Notes under the pieces: model-generated
Seen by the model: only the letters and a program-made list of their open reading frames with translations
The model's database searches: none
What the model was told of the DNA's origin: nothing
Assembly: GCF_905171765.1 (NCBI RefSeq)
Contig: NC_053392.1
Coordinates: 396,084,119-396,148,118, forward strand
Length of the DNA: 64,000 bases
Direction of reading: 5' to 3'
Source: Bufo bufo
Taxonomy: Eukaryota; Chordata; Amphibia; Anura; Bufonidae
In this document: in pieces, positions 44,034 to 54,911 of the stretch
How the letters are laid out: the number at the start of each line of letters is the position of its first letter
Numbering within the stretch: position 1 is the stretch's first letter
Made by a program: the position numbers and the translations under genes

Positions 44034-44335
44034 GAAGGGGTTATCCAAACCCTACAATGCCCCCTCTAATGCCCGGGCCCCTCATATAGGTTGCACTTAC
44101 CTTGCTCCCCAGCACCTGTGTAGTTTATGATGCCCACACGGCCGCCGCTGCGGGAATGGGAGGCTCATTCCTGTTGCGGCCTGCTGGATGTTTTTATCCG
44201 TGCAACGGGGAGATGCAGCAACGGCCGTGCGGGCATTAGAAGTGACAGGGTGCAGGGGAGCAAGGTAAGTACAACCTGTGTGAGAGGCCCGGGCATTAGA
44301 TGAAACATTATAGGGATTGGATAACCCCTTTAAGC
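44034..44335. mobile_element. ~300-bp inverted-repeat MITE
   Basis: AAGGGGTTATCCAAACCCTA at the left pairs with TAGGGATTGGATAACCCCTT at the right. The interior is strongly complementary: CCCCAGCACCTGTG near 44107 and GCGGCCTGCTGG-type arms. It is non-coding. Flanking duplications were not fixed. Confidence 0.72.
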
Positions 44336-44339
44336 CCAA

Positions 44340-44786
44340 TCCCTTTTCAGTAAAGCTCCGCTCCTTTCCATTGTTGAACATGTTGGAAAAAGTGTATAAA
44401 CCCTAGATGCACCACTTTTTAGACAGATTTTTGGCTCAGACACATGTGTCAATGCCAATGTGTCTTACCCACAGGCATTTTTCCCCTATAGAGAAGGTGT
44501 TGTCAAAGGCATTAAAAAAAAAAAAACACCAAGAGCTGCAACATGTTGCATTTTTGAAACATCAGAAAGATAAAAATACACCATTTAATGAACAAAAACA
44601 GCTTTGTCACCTGAATATTTTAACAATAACTTCTAAAACTTAAAGTAGCTGAGAGGTTGATACCTTTTGTTTTCTAGAAGCTCTGGATACATTTTGAGTT
44701 AATACAATAGAGAATATTGCTGGTGTTATGAAATGGCTTACAAGATAGAGTGGCTTACTGCTCAATATATTTTTTATCTTGGGTGG
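44340..44786. other. No recognised feature
   Basis: Spacer between elements, with an A13 run at about 44514-44526. No gene is supported. Confidence 0.5.
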
Positions 44787-45399
44787 TCTATATGCAGTGG
44801 CGTCTCTAGCTTTCAAATTTTGGGGGGGCACACTGGGGGCCAGGACAAAAGTAGGGGGGGCAGCTATAACAACGATACATTTACACAAGTACGCTTAGAA
44901 ATGCTGCAATACTTTACCCAATACCTAAAACCGCAACAGGGAAGAAAAGTCCAGCTGTCTGTGGATGACACTTTTATAGAGAGGGGGATCTGTGGATGAC
45001 ACTGCTATGGGGGGGATCTGTGGATGCCACATACCGTATATAGCATCTTATGCTATATGTGTCATCCACAGATCCACCCCATGACAGTGTCATCCCCATT
45101 TCCCCCTCCATAACAGCGTCATCCACAGATCTCCCTCCCTATAACAGTGTCATCCACAGATCTCCCTCCCCGCCTCTCACAGGAGTGTACATATATAAAA
45201 TAAACATATTTCACATGAAAACGTACAGTTACTTGGCTTGGCCCTTGGGGATCTCGGACACCACTTCCACACTTGGCCGGGGGCTCGGCGGAGCTGATGT
45301 TGTGTTTTATCCTAATGAGAAAGATTTCATAATAAGGATTTGGAGAAGGGGCAGAGGGATAGCAGAGCAGGGAGAGGCTGGTGCTGCTACTAGGGGGTC

Positions 45400-46555
45400 A
45401 TACCATGGGGGAGTAATAAAACCCACCATAATGCCCCCCAGTAGAAATAATTCTCCTTATAATGTGCAAAACATACCCCCTTATGCCCCCAGTTGAGCTA
45501 ATTTCCCCCATAATGTGCCAGTATAAAATACCCCTATATAGTGCCCCAGTAAATGCCTCCATAGTGCTCCTCTCCCCCCTTCCTGCTAGTGCCCCCCATA
45601 ATGTACCAGTATAAAATGTCCCATATATCGTGCCCCAGTAGATGCACTCAGTGTCACCCATAATTTGCAAGTATAAAATACCCCTTCTTAGTGCCCCCCG
45701 TAGATCACTCCATAGTACTCCTCTCTCCCCTTCTCCATAGTACCCACCATAATGTGTCCCAGTATAAAATGCTACTGTACAGAGCCCCCCATATAAAACA
45801 CCCCTTCTTTGTGGCCTCAGTAGATGCCCCTATAGTGCCCACCAATAATGTGCCAGTAATAAGTGCCCTCAATAACGTGCCAGTAACAAGAGCCCCCCAA
45901 TGTGCCAGTAATAAGCCCCCATCATGTGCCAGTAACAAGAGCCCCCATCACGTGCCAGTAATAAGCCCCCATCACGTGCCAGTAATAAGCCCCCCATCAC
46001 GTGCCAGTAATAAGCCCCCCATCACGTGCCAGTATTAAGCCCCCCCATGTTCCAGTATTAAGTCCCCCCATCATCATGTGCCAGTATTAAGTCCCCCCCA
46101 TCATCATGTGCCAGTATTAAGTCCCCCCATCATTTGCCAGTATTAAGTCCCCCCATCATCATGTGCCAGTATTAAGTCCCCCCATCATTTGCCAGTATTA
46201 AGTCCCCCCCATCATGTGCCAGTATTAAGTCCCCCCATCATCATGTGCCAGTATTAAGTCCCCCCATCATGTGCCAGTATTAAGTCCCCCCCCATCATGT
46301 GCCAGTATTAAGTCCCCCCCCATCATGTGCCAGTATTAAGTCCCCCCCATCATGTGCCAGTATTAAGTCCCCCCCCATCATCATGTGCCAGTATTAAGTC
46401 CCCCCATCATGTGCCAGTATTAAGTCCCCCCCATCATGTGCCAGTATTAAGTCCCCCCCCATCATGTGCCAGTATTAAGTCCCCCCCATCATGTGCCAGT
46501 ATTAAGTCCCCCCCCCATCATCATGTGCTAGTATTGTAATAAGCCCCCCCAATGT
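45400..46555 (+). repeat. GTGCCAGTATTAAGTCCCCC minisatellite
   Basis: The left part is irregular (AATGTGCCAGTATAAAATACC). From about 46020 it becomes a tight array of about 25-30 bp units, GTGCCAGTATTAAGTC followed by a variable C-run and CATCATCAT. C-run length and CAT copy number vary from unit to unit. It resembles the older array at 5385. Confidence 0.88.
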
Positions 46556-46726
46556 GCCAGTAACACTATTGTAAAAAAAAAACAAAAAAAAAACACTTAT
46601 ACTTACCTAAGTGTCAGCGATGCGATGCAGCCTCTTCCTGTGTCCCACGCTGTAATGTAAGGCTCAGGCGGCACGATGACGTCATTGCGCCGGCCTCTGA
46701 TAGGCTGCCGGCCTAGTGCCTGCAGC

Positions 46727-46800
46727 CAGGGGCGTGCATAAAAATCACTGGGCCCCATAGCAGGAATCTAAATTGGGCCCCCATTCCCCTTTTATAGCCC
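46727..46800 (+). mobile_element. Left end of a nested hAT-like element
   Basis: CAGGGGCGTGCATAAAAATC followed by ACTGGGCCCCATAGCA closely matches the first 70 bases of the element at 42776. The right end was not found, so this is a fragment or marks a composite origin for the surrounding element. Confidence 0.6.
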
Positions 46801-46899
46801 CTCCCTTTGTTCCATGAACTATTCTTGCTGCTGCGTTTTATAATTTATGCCATCAGGGCCGGATTGGGATTACAAAACAGCCCTGGCACACAAAAGAGG

Positions 46900-47610
46900 T
46901 ATAATAGATGCAGATGTATATTATATACAGCAGTGTACAGTTATGTGAGGTACGCGGTATAATATATGCAGTGTGTACAGGTATATAGTATATTCCCTAG
47001 TGTTCTGATATGTGAGGTACAGGGTATAATAGATGCAGTGTGTACAGGTATATAGTATATACAGCAGTGTACTGATATGTGAGGTACGGGGTATAATATA
47101 TGCAGTGTATACAGGTATACAGTATATACAGTAGTGTTATATGTGAGGTATGAGGTATAATAGATGCAGCGTGTACAGGTATATAGTATATTCCCTAGTG
47201 TTCTGATATGTGAGGTACAGGGTATAATAGATGCAGTGTGTACAGGTATATAGTATATACAGCAGTGTACTGATATGTGAGGTACGGGGTATAATATATG
47301 CAGTGTATACAGGTATACAGTATATACAGTGGTGTAATATGTGAGGTATGAGGTATAATAGATGCAGTGTGTACAGGTGTATATAGTAAATACAGCAGTG
47401 TATAGACACCTCGTACCTCAGATATCAGTACACTGGCTGTATATACTATATATCTGTACACACTGCATCTATTATACCTCGTACCTCACATATATAGTAT
47501 ATACAGAAGTGTACTGATATCTGTACACACAGCATCTATTATACCTTGTACCTCACATATCAGTGCACTGCGGTATATACTATATATCTGTACATATTGC
47601 ATGTATAATA
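46900..47610 (+). repeat. AT-rich minisatellite with an internal inversion
   Basis: Units contain GATATGTGAGGTACGGGGTA, TAATATATGCAGTGTGTACA and GGTATATAGTATATACAGCA, with a period near 60-65 bases and a higher-order period of about 190. After about 47400 the same text continues in reverse complement (ACACTGCATCTATTATACCT, CGTACCTCACATAT). The array therefore switches orientation. Confidence 0.82.
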
Positions 47611-48425
47611 CTGTGTAATATATGCAGTGTGTGTGCATGTATGTGTGTGTATCTATATATATATATTACACACAGAGCAGTGTATTGATGTGACACATAG
47701 AAGGTATAATACTGTAGATGCAGTGTTTATAGAAATATGTGGTCAGTTATACATTATGGTCACTGTGTGTGTGAGGTACATGAGGTAGTGGTCACTGTAA
47801 CTGTCTGAAGTATTATACATGAGTGAGCAATGAGTAAAAACAGGGCATGGAGGGGGGGTAAATGATGAAAAGTGGAGGACCTCCTCTTACCTCTCCATTC
47901 CAGTCTGTATGGATCAATGCAGAGCTGCTTGTGAACTTCTAATACTTGCTGTTAGGGGTTGAAGGACCTGTGATGATGTCATCACAGGTCCTGGCAGATA
48001 TACTTACCTTTGAAACCTAGGAATTACACCATTTTTGGTGCAGTTCCTTTGCTAGATTCTGCAGGACCTGTGATGTTGAAGATGATGTCATCACAGGTCC
48101 TGGCAGATGCACTGTTCTAACCTGGGAACTACACTTTACACTGTGCAGTTCCCTTACAGAAAGATAAACAGGAGTAATTAGGGGGCGGGGCCTCTCCTCC
48201 ACTTCGGTGCCTGCCTGCAGCCTATCAGAGGAAGGGGAAGGGACACGCCTCTCCCTCCCCTGGCACAGGCAGTTTACAATGGAGATGAGCGCAATGGAAG
48301 CACTCCCTGTGCCCGGTGGCGGCTCACTTGGAGGGGGGGGTCATTTTAGTTGGGGGGGCACAGCATGATGTAGGGGGGGCCGTGGCCCGCTCTGGATACC
48401 CCCTGGCGACGCCACTGTCTATATG

Positions 48426-48736
48426 GGTGAAGAAATTAATGGTAATATTCCTGGTGGTCCACTGTAGTGAGGGGGGTCAATGCCAGCATCCCTGGTAGAC
48501 AAATTTATTCAAGTGGTCAATTCAAATATGCCCAAACTAATAAGTATAATTAAAACCATTTTAAGATAGAGGGGATGCTAGGAATACTCCAGATTCAGAA
48601 GTAAACCATGATAAAGTAAAATAGTGTTACTATCCTAGATTTTTTTTTTTCGGAAATAATATTAAAATATATAAAAATAATTTTAAGAGTGATGTTCCAA
48701 TCGTTTACTAAAAATAAAAAAGTCAATATATATATA
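48426..48736. other. No recognised feature
   Basis: AT-rich spacer ending in a short TA run that provided the Tc1 target. Confidence 0.5.
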
Positions 48737-48738
48737 TA

Positions 48739-50346
48739 CAGTGGATATAAAAAGTCTACACACCCCTGTTAAAATGTCAGGTTTCTGTGATGTAAAAAAA
48801 TTAGACAAAGATAAATAATTTCAGAACTTTTTCCACTTTTAGTGTGACCTATAAACTGTACCACTCAATTGAAAAACAAACTGTAATCTTTTAGGTGGAG
48901 AGAAGAAAACAAACAAAAAAATAATAATAATGTGGTTGCATAAGTGTGCACATCCTCTTATAACTGGGGATGTAGCTGTGTTCAGAATTAAGCAATCACA
49001 TTCAAAATCATGTTAAATAGGAGTCAGCATACACCTGCCATCATTTAAAGTGCCTCTGATTAACCCCAAATAAAGTTCAGCTGCTCTAGTTGATCTTTCC
49101 TGAAATTTTCTTAGTTGCATCCCACAGCGAAAGCCATGGTCCACAGAGGGATCTCATTGTTAAAAGGTATCAGTCAGGAGAAGGGTACAAAAGAATTTCC
49201 AAGGCATTAGATATACCATGGAACATAGTGAAGACAGTCATCATCAAGTGGAGAAAATATGGCACAAGAGTGACATTACCAAGAACTGGACATCCCTCCA
49301 AAATTCATGAAAAGAAGAAAACTGGTCTGGGAGGCTACCAAGAGGCCTACAGCAAGATTAAAGGAGCTGCATGAATATCTGGCAAGTACTGGCTGTGTGG
49401 TACATGTGACAACAATCTCCCGTATTCTTCATATGTCTGGGCTATGGGGTAGAGTGGCAAGACGAAAGCCTTTTCTTACGGAGAAAAACATCCAAGCCAG
49501 GCTACATTTTGCAAAAACACATCTGAAGTCTCTCAAAAGCATGTGGGAAAAGGTGTTATGGTCTGATGAAACCAAGGTTGAACTTTTTGGCCATAATTCC
49601 AAAAGATATGTTTGGCGCAAAAACAACACTGCACATCACCAAAAGAACACCATACCTACAGTAAAGCATGGTGGTGGCAGCATCATTCTTTGGGGCTGTT
49701 TTTCTTCAGCTGGAACTGGGGCCTTAGTTAAGCTTGAGGGAATTATGAACAGTTCAAATACCATTCAATATTGGCACAAAACCTTCAGGCTTCTGCTAGA
49801 AAGCTGAACATGAACAGGAACTTCATCTTTCAGCATGACAACGACCTAAAGCATACATCCAAACCAACAAAGGAATGGCTTCACCAGAAGAAGATTAAAG
49901 TTTTGGAATGGCCCAGCCAGAGCCTAGACCTGAATCCGATTGAAAATCCGTGGAGTGATCTGAAGAGGGCTGTGCACAGGAGATGCCGTCGCAATCTGAC
50001 AGACTTGGAGTGTTTTTGCAAAGAAGAGTGGGCAAATCTTGCCAAGTCAAAATGTGCCATGCTGAAAGACTCATACCCAAAAAGAGTGCTGTAATAAAAT
50101 CAAAAGGTGCTTCAACAAAGTATTCGTTTAAGGGTGTGCACACTTATGCAACCATATTATTTTATTTTTATATTTTTTTCTTCCCTCTACCTAAAAGATT
50201 TCAGTTTGTTTTTCAATTGAGTTGTACAGTTTATAGGTCACATTAAAGGTGGTAAAAGTTCTGAAGTGATTTATATTTGTCTAATTTTTTTACATAACAG
50301 AAACCTGACATTTTAACAGGGGTGTGTAGACTTTTTATATCCACTG
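48739..50346 (+). mobile_element. 1.6-kb Tc1-like element
   Basis: Termini CAGTGGATATAAAAAGTCTA and TAGACTTTTTATATCCACTG lie between TA dinucleotides. The inverted repeats extend about 165 bp inward (for example ACCTATAAACTGTAC and GTACAGTTTATAGGT), as in long-TIR Tc1 elements. The transposase is on the plus strand and is frameshifted. It sits in a TA-repeat. Confidence 0.92.
49090..50094 (+). pseudogene. Tc1-like transposase, two frameshifts
   Basis: Three overlapping frames together cover the protein. Frame 1 (49090-49374) has the N-terminal helix-turn-helix (LIVKRYQSGEGYKRISKAL). Frame 2 (49307-49807) has [15 protein letters not shown], the first catalytic Asp in [13 protein letters not shown], and the glycine-rich [14 protein letters not shown]. 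Frame 3 (49771-50094) has FIFQHDNDLKHTSK with the second Asp and DLNPIENPWSDL with the Glu. Indels fall near 49310-49320 and 49790. The DDE residues survive, but no continuous frame does. I chose the first Met only as an outer bound. Confidence 0.88.
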
Positions 50347-50349
50347 TAT

Positions 50350-50870
50350 GTATATATATATATAGAGAGAGAGAGAGATAACCAAATTATTGTACAAAAA
50401 AATTCAACAAGGAAAAATTACAAATACTGTATATTAACTTAACTGGTATACATTAAATTCTCATTAAAACGCATTTCTGTAAAAATATTCTTTAACATTT
50501 AATTATTCATAGCACTGATGTCCTCTAATAGCCACCAATTTGCAAGTTGATAAATTATATCTCTTAAAATTATTGTAAAGTGATGTGTACTGCAGCATTG
50601 AAAAGGCACAAGAAAACTAGGACTTTGATAAATAGCTTGCCTAACTTTGAGACACTGTGTCACATTTTACATTAATTAGCATACTTTTAATTGCTTTATA
50701 ATTAATTCAAATGTGATGAGCATTACATTGCAACATCTTATCAAGGTTATATTTTATTACCTTATGAAACAAACGTTACTTCTAAATGCCATGGCTATAT
50801 ACAGGGCCACCATTTTTATGTGTTTATCTTATATTTAATTTGTATATATAGATATACAATGTATATACTA
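50350..50870. other. Simple repeats and AT-rich spacer
   Basis: TA and GA dinucleotide runs at 50350-50380, then AT-rich DNA with no supported gene. Confidence 0.55.
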
Positions 50871-50871
50871 G

Positions 50872-51655
50872 AGATGAGCATATTATTCGAAATTTGTCTC
50901 ATATCCGATTCGTCAAATTTTTCAAAAAATTGATTCGTGGCTGAATCGTTTCTACATTAATCAAAAGCCGGAAAATTGGCATATGACACTCTGAGGTCAA
51001 ATGTTTAATATCTTGTTCTCTCTATTTTTGTTTTCATTGTTGTTTGCTCTTTTTAAATAAAAAAAAAACATGAGATTAAAAAAATGGCTAGCTGTCCATT
51101 TACAGAAAAAAATGTGTTTGTTGCAGGATTTTGTAATGCTGGACTTGTCAGCAGCTGTATGAACTATAAAACAACACTCAACTCAGACAGCCCAGCGCCC
51201 TTACTCTCTATGTAATGCTTTCCCCAACAAAACTCTAACATCTACCCAATTATATCTCCCTATTCTCTCCCTATAGTGTCTCTAGTACAGCTAGCTTACT
51301 GGCTTGTGTTTGAAATTGCTTTTTGGCAGACTCAGCCACAACACATCCTATCGGATTGTAAGCTGTGAACAGAATAGTGTGTAACAGCGTTCTTGGCTAA
51401 ATAACAGACCAGAATGCTGTACCTGATAGGCTTAGCTAATCAGGGTAAGTCCTCTCCCTCCCAGTGTCTTGTCATCATTTATCTTCATCCTCCCTATTGT
51501 TTTCTGCACCATTTTCACAGTAAAATAGCACTGGGCGCAGTTTTCACGAGATTCATCAGAAAGGAATCGACAAAACTTCAGATATTTTTTGGTAGACCAA
51601 TTTATGTGAAATCTGTAATGAATCTTATTAGTTTAGAATCAATTTACTAATCTCT
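50872..51655. mobile_element. Decayed hAT-type MITE
   Basis: TAGAGATGAGCATATTATTCG at the left (first 20 bases) pairs imperfectly with AATTTACTAATCTCTA at the right. These are the TAGAGATGAGC-type ends also seen near 6487 and on the large hAT at 31018. AT-rich flanks prevent a certain 8-bp duplication. It is non-coding. Confidence 0.5.
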
Positions 51656-51704
51656 AATATATATTGGAAATATTATATATACAGTATATCTAAATATATA
51701 TTGC

Positions 51705-52298
51705 TGAAAAGATGCTGCAAAGTAAGAATGTGTTTAAAAACAGCACCAGTTCTTCTAGGTACACTTGCTCACAGGGAGGTTGTTCCGATCACCTGGAGAA
51801 ATAACCACAGATCTTCTGTGGATGTTGGCTTGCTCAAACTCTTGATGAATAAATAACTGCCGGTATTTCAAAGCAGTGAGATCTTATGTCTCTTCATGTA
51901 ATCCCAGACAGACTAATTGATGTTGAGATCAGGGATCTGTGGGGGCCATATCATCACTTCCAAGTCTCCTTGTTCTTCTTCACACTGAAGTTCTTAATGA
52001 TGTTTGCTGTATGTTTGGGGTCATTGCCCCTCAGCAGAATACATTCGGAGCCAATCAGATGTCCGCCATGATGGATAGATATCTGTCTGTATTGCTCAGC
52101 ATTGAGAACACCAATAATCCTGACCAAGCCAGCAACTCCATTTGCTGAAGGGCAGCGACAAACTTGGAAGAAACCTCCACCATGCTTGCTATTCCCTGAT
52201 GATGCTTATTAAAGTACTGCTCTTCAACCCTTTGGAGAAAAATCTGTCTTCTGTTACAGCTAAATATTTCAGATTTTGACTAATCAAAATTATCATGC
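51705..52298 (-). pseudogene. Tc1-like transposase remnant, minus strand
   Basis: Read on the minus strand, fragments of a Tc1-type catalytic domain appear in order: a degraded GATTAGTCAAAATCTGAAAT block at the first Asp, AGCATGGTGGAGGTTTCTTC (the GGG region), and GATATGGCCCCCACAGATCC leading to the DLN motif. Stops and indels are frequent. The left end reaches the AAAGATGCTGCAAAGTAAGA text, which recurs inverted near 53424-53443. It is one of two opposed copies flanking a MITE. Confidence 0.65.
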
Positions 52299-52301
52299 TT
52301 A

Positions 52302-52785
52302 GGCTACTTTCACACTAGCATTAATATTTTCCGGTATTGAGATCAGTCATATGGTCTCAATACCGGAAAAAACTCTTCAGTTTTTCCCCATTCATTGTCA
52401 ATGGGGACAAAACGTAACTTAACAGAACGGAGTGCTCCAAAATGCATTCCATTCTGTTTGGTTGCGTTCTCATACCGGAGAGCAAACCGCAGCATGCTGC
52501 AGATTTCTTTCCGTCATGGGATGTGGGGCAAGATGGATCCATCATGATCCACAATGCAAGTTAATGGGGATGGATCTGTTGTCTCTGCCACAATCTGCCA
52601 CAATAGAAAACCGATCCGTCCCCCATTGACTTTCAATGGAGTACATGACGGATCCGTCTTGGCTATGTTAAAGATAATACAAACGGATCCGTTCATAACG
52701 TATTCAGATGGTTGTATTATCAGTAACGGAAGCGCTTTTGCTGAACCCTGCCGGATTCAGGAAAAACTCTAGTGTGAAAGTACCC
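52302..52785. mobile_element. 484-bp MITE, TTA target duplication
   Basis: GGCTACTTTCACACTAGC at the left and CTAGTGTGAAAGTACCC at the right lie between TTA at 52299-52301 and 52786-52788. It contains ACGGATCCGT-type palindromes and an inner stem around 52331-52372 (TTTTCCGGTATTGAGA against TCTCAATACCGGAAAA). It lies between two opposed Tc1 remnants. Confidence 0.83.
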
Positions 52786-52799
52786 TTACTTTCCTTTGA

Positions 52800-53480
52800 A
52801 ATCAAAATATGTCCAGCAATGCCATCAGCTCAGAACTGGCAGAAACCAGTGGGGTGGGACACAGGTACACCCATCTACTGTTCAGAGAAGTCTAGCCAAA
52901 AAGCCATACCTTCAAGGTGGAAACATGGCTAAACGACCCATGAGTAAAATTCTTTCTGGGGACCCACTGTACAGCTACATGCAAATATGACCTGACCTCT
53001 GTTCACAAATCCCCCAAACTACCAAAAAACATTTTTTGGGGTTAGTAACCCACTGCCTAGTCTGTGCCTAGACTGTTTTATCCTGGAGACCCTGTTGGAA
53101 TCCTGCCTCTTGTGCAGAGTGCAAGGGACTAGGGTTCCACTGGGGGATTCAACTTGCTCCCCTATGGGCCAGTCTGAGCCTGCAAGCAGATACTTATCCA
53201 TCAAGGATTTGAGCAAGCCTACATCCACAGAAAGTCTTTGGAACAAAAACTTCAAAAACTATGAGCAAGTTTACCTAGAAAAAAACATGCTGTTTTCAAT
53301 GGGAATGGCAATAGATGGTCATACCAAAAATTGATTTGTTTTAGATTTATCTTTTGTTCGTTTATTTTGCATTAATTGCATATTAATTGATAAAAATAAA
53401 CTATTATCACTTCTATTGAAAGCATTCTTACTTTGCAGCATTTTTTTCCACGCCTGCCTAAAACGTTTGCATAGTACTTT
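52800..53480 (+). pseudogene. Tc1-like transposase remnant, plus strand
   Basis: Plus-strand text covers part of the N-terminal domain (CATCAGCTCAGAACTGGCAG through GGTGGAAACATGGCTAAACG). After foreign or deleted sequence it resumes at about 53188 (AGATACTTATCCATCAAGGA), through the C-terminus (GCAATAGATGGTCATACCAA) and a 3' flank rich in AATAAACTATTA. The whole central domain is missing. It probably belongs to the same family as the minus-strand remnant at 51705. Confidence 0.6.
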
Positions 53481-53484
53481 GCAT

Positions 53485-53515
53485 TCTAAGAAGAAGAAAA
53501 AAAGAAAAAAATATA

Positions 53516-53547
<32 letters not shown>
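53485..53547 (+). repeat. A-rich and TA microsatellite
   Basis: An AAGAAGAAGAAAAAAAG run is followed by a long TA dinucleotide run ending at the Tc1 insertion. Confidence 0.85.
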
Positions 53548-53550
<3 letters not shown>

Positions 53551-54477
53551 TACAGACCAAAAGTTTGGACACACCTTCTCATTCAAAGAGTTTTCTTTAT
53601 TTTCATGACTACGAAGGCATCAAAACTATGAATTAACACATGTGGAATTATATACATAACAAACAAGTGTGAAACAACTGAAAATATGTCATGTTCTAGG
53701 TTCTTCAAAGTAGCCACCTTTTGCTTTGATTACTGCTTTGCACACTCAAGGCATTCTCTTGATGAGCTTCAAGAGGGAGTCCCCTGAAATGGTCTTCCAA
53801 CAGTCTTGAAGGAGTTCCCAGAGATGCTTAGCACTTGTTGGCCCTTTTGCATTCACTCTGCGGTCCAGCTCACCCCAAACCATCTCGATTGGGTTCAGGT
53901 CCGGTGACTGTGGAGGCCAGGTCATCTGGTGCAGCACCCCATCACTCTCCTTCATGGTCAAATAGCCCTTACTTTCAAAGTTTTCCCAATTTTTCGGCTG
54001 ACTGACTGACCTAAAGTAATGATGGCGACTCGTTTTTCTTTACTTAGCTGCTTTTTTCTTGCCATAATACAAATTCTAACAGTCTATTCAGTAGGACTAT
54101 CAGCTGTGTATCCACCTGACTTCTCCTCAACGCAACTGATGGTCCCAACCCCATTTATAATGCAAGAAATCCCACTTATTAAACCTGACAGGGCATACCT
54201 GTGAAGTGAAAACCATTTCTGGGGACTACCTCTTGAAGCTCATCAAGAGAATGCCAAGAGTGTGCAAAGCAGTAATCAAAGCAAAAGGTGGCTACTTTGA
54301 AGAACCTAGAATATGACATATTTTCAGTTGTTTCACACTTGTTTGTTATGTATATAATTCCACATGTGTTAATTCATAGTTTTGATGTCTTCAGTGTGAA
54401 TCTACAATTTTCATAGTCATGAAAATAAAGAAAACTCTTTGAATGAGAAGGTGTGTCCAAACTTTTGGTCTGTACTG
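53548..54477 (-). mobile_element. 930-bp foldback Tc1-like element
   Basis: The ends CAGTACAGACCAAAAGTTTG and CAAACTTTTGGTCTGTACTG sit between TA dinucleotides. Inverted identity extends about 240 bp, well beyond an ordinary terminal repeat, and includes the last part of the transposase coding sequence on both arms (GCTCATCAAGAGAATGCC on the right, its complement on the left). The middle holds a short minus-strand transposase C-terminus. It is a non-autonomous derivative. Confidence 0.88.
53746..53961 (-). pseudogene. Tc1-like transposase C-terminus
   Basis: The 72-codon frame contains WPPQSPDLNPIEMVWGELDR, the block with the catalytic Glu, followed by the terminal helices (ELLQDCWKTISGDSLLKLIK). 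No helix-turn-helix or Asp motifs remain in this element. It is a fragment produced by internal deletion. Confidence 0.85.
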
Positions 54478-54479
54478 TA

Positions 54480-54910
54480 TATACTGCATATCTACTTGTT
54501 ATACTGGAATTTTATGCTTAAATACTGTCAAACAGTTATATACCACATAGCACCAAAATAATACTACTATACAATTACAACATAATAATGTACATTATAA
54601 TACTATAATACTGCAGTCATTATTTCTCAGAGCAAATACCTGGCCACATAGTTTTGACACAAAATTGCTCACGCAATGCTTCTAGTGCTTGAGACATCTC
54701 TCACACTGGGGTTGATTGGCTATCCCAAGAACTATGGCTTTGACCTCTGTTCCAATGCCGAAATCAATGGCTGCTTACTGTAAATGCCTTCTAATTCATA
54801 CAAAGAGGAACCCCTGGGTAAAAGGACTGTGCTATGTTCCATCAGATGGTTTTAGATGGCATATTACAGAGCATTGTGTCTATTGAGGAAGTACATTAGA
54901 GATGCCATAT
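54480..54910. other. No recognised feature
   Basis: Spacer between two Tc1-like elements. Nothing further is supported. Confidence 0.5.
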
Positions 54911-54911
54911 A

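Larger units (their letters stand above)
44795..48417. mobile_element. 3.6-kb non-autonomous hAT element rich in satellites
   Basis: It begins CAGTGGCGTCTCTAGC and ends CCTGGCGACGCCACTG, with a perfect 8-bp duplication TCTATATG at 44787-44794 and 48418-48425. The interior contains a TCATCCACAGATCT repeat (45055-45170), a GTGCCAGTATTAAGTCCCC array, the end of another hAT-like element (46727), a 60-90 bp AT-rich array (46900-47600), and ACCTGTGATGATGTCATCAC repeats near 47967 and 48066. There is no transposase frame. Confidence 0.85.
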
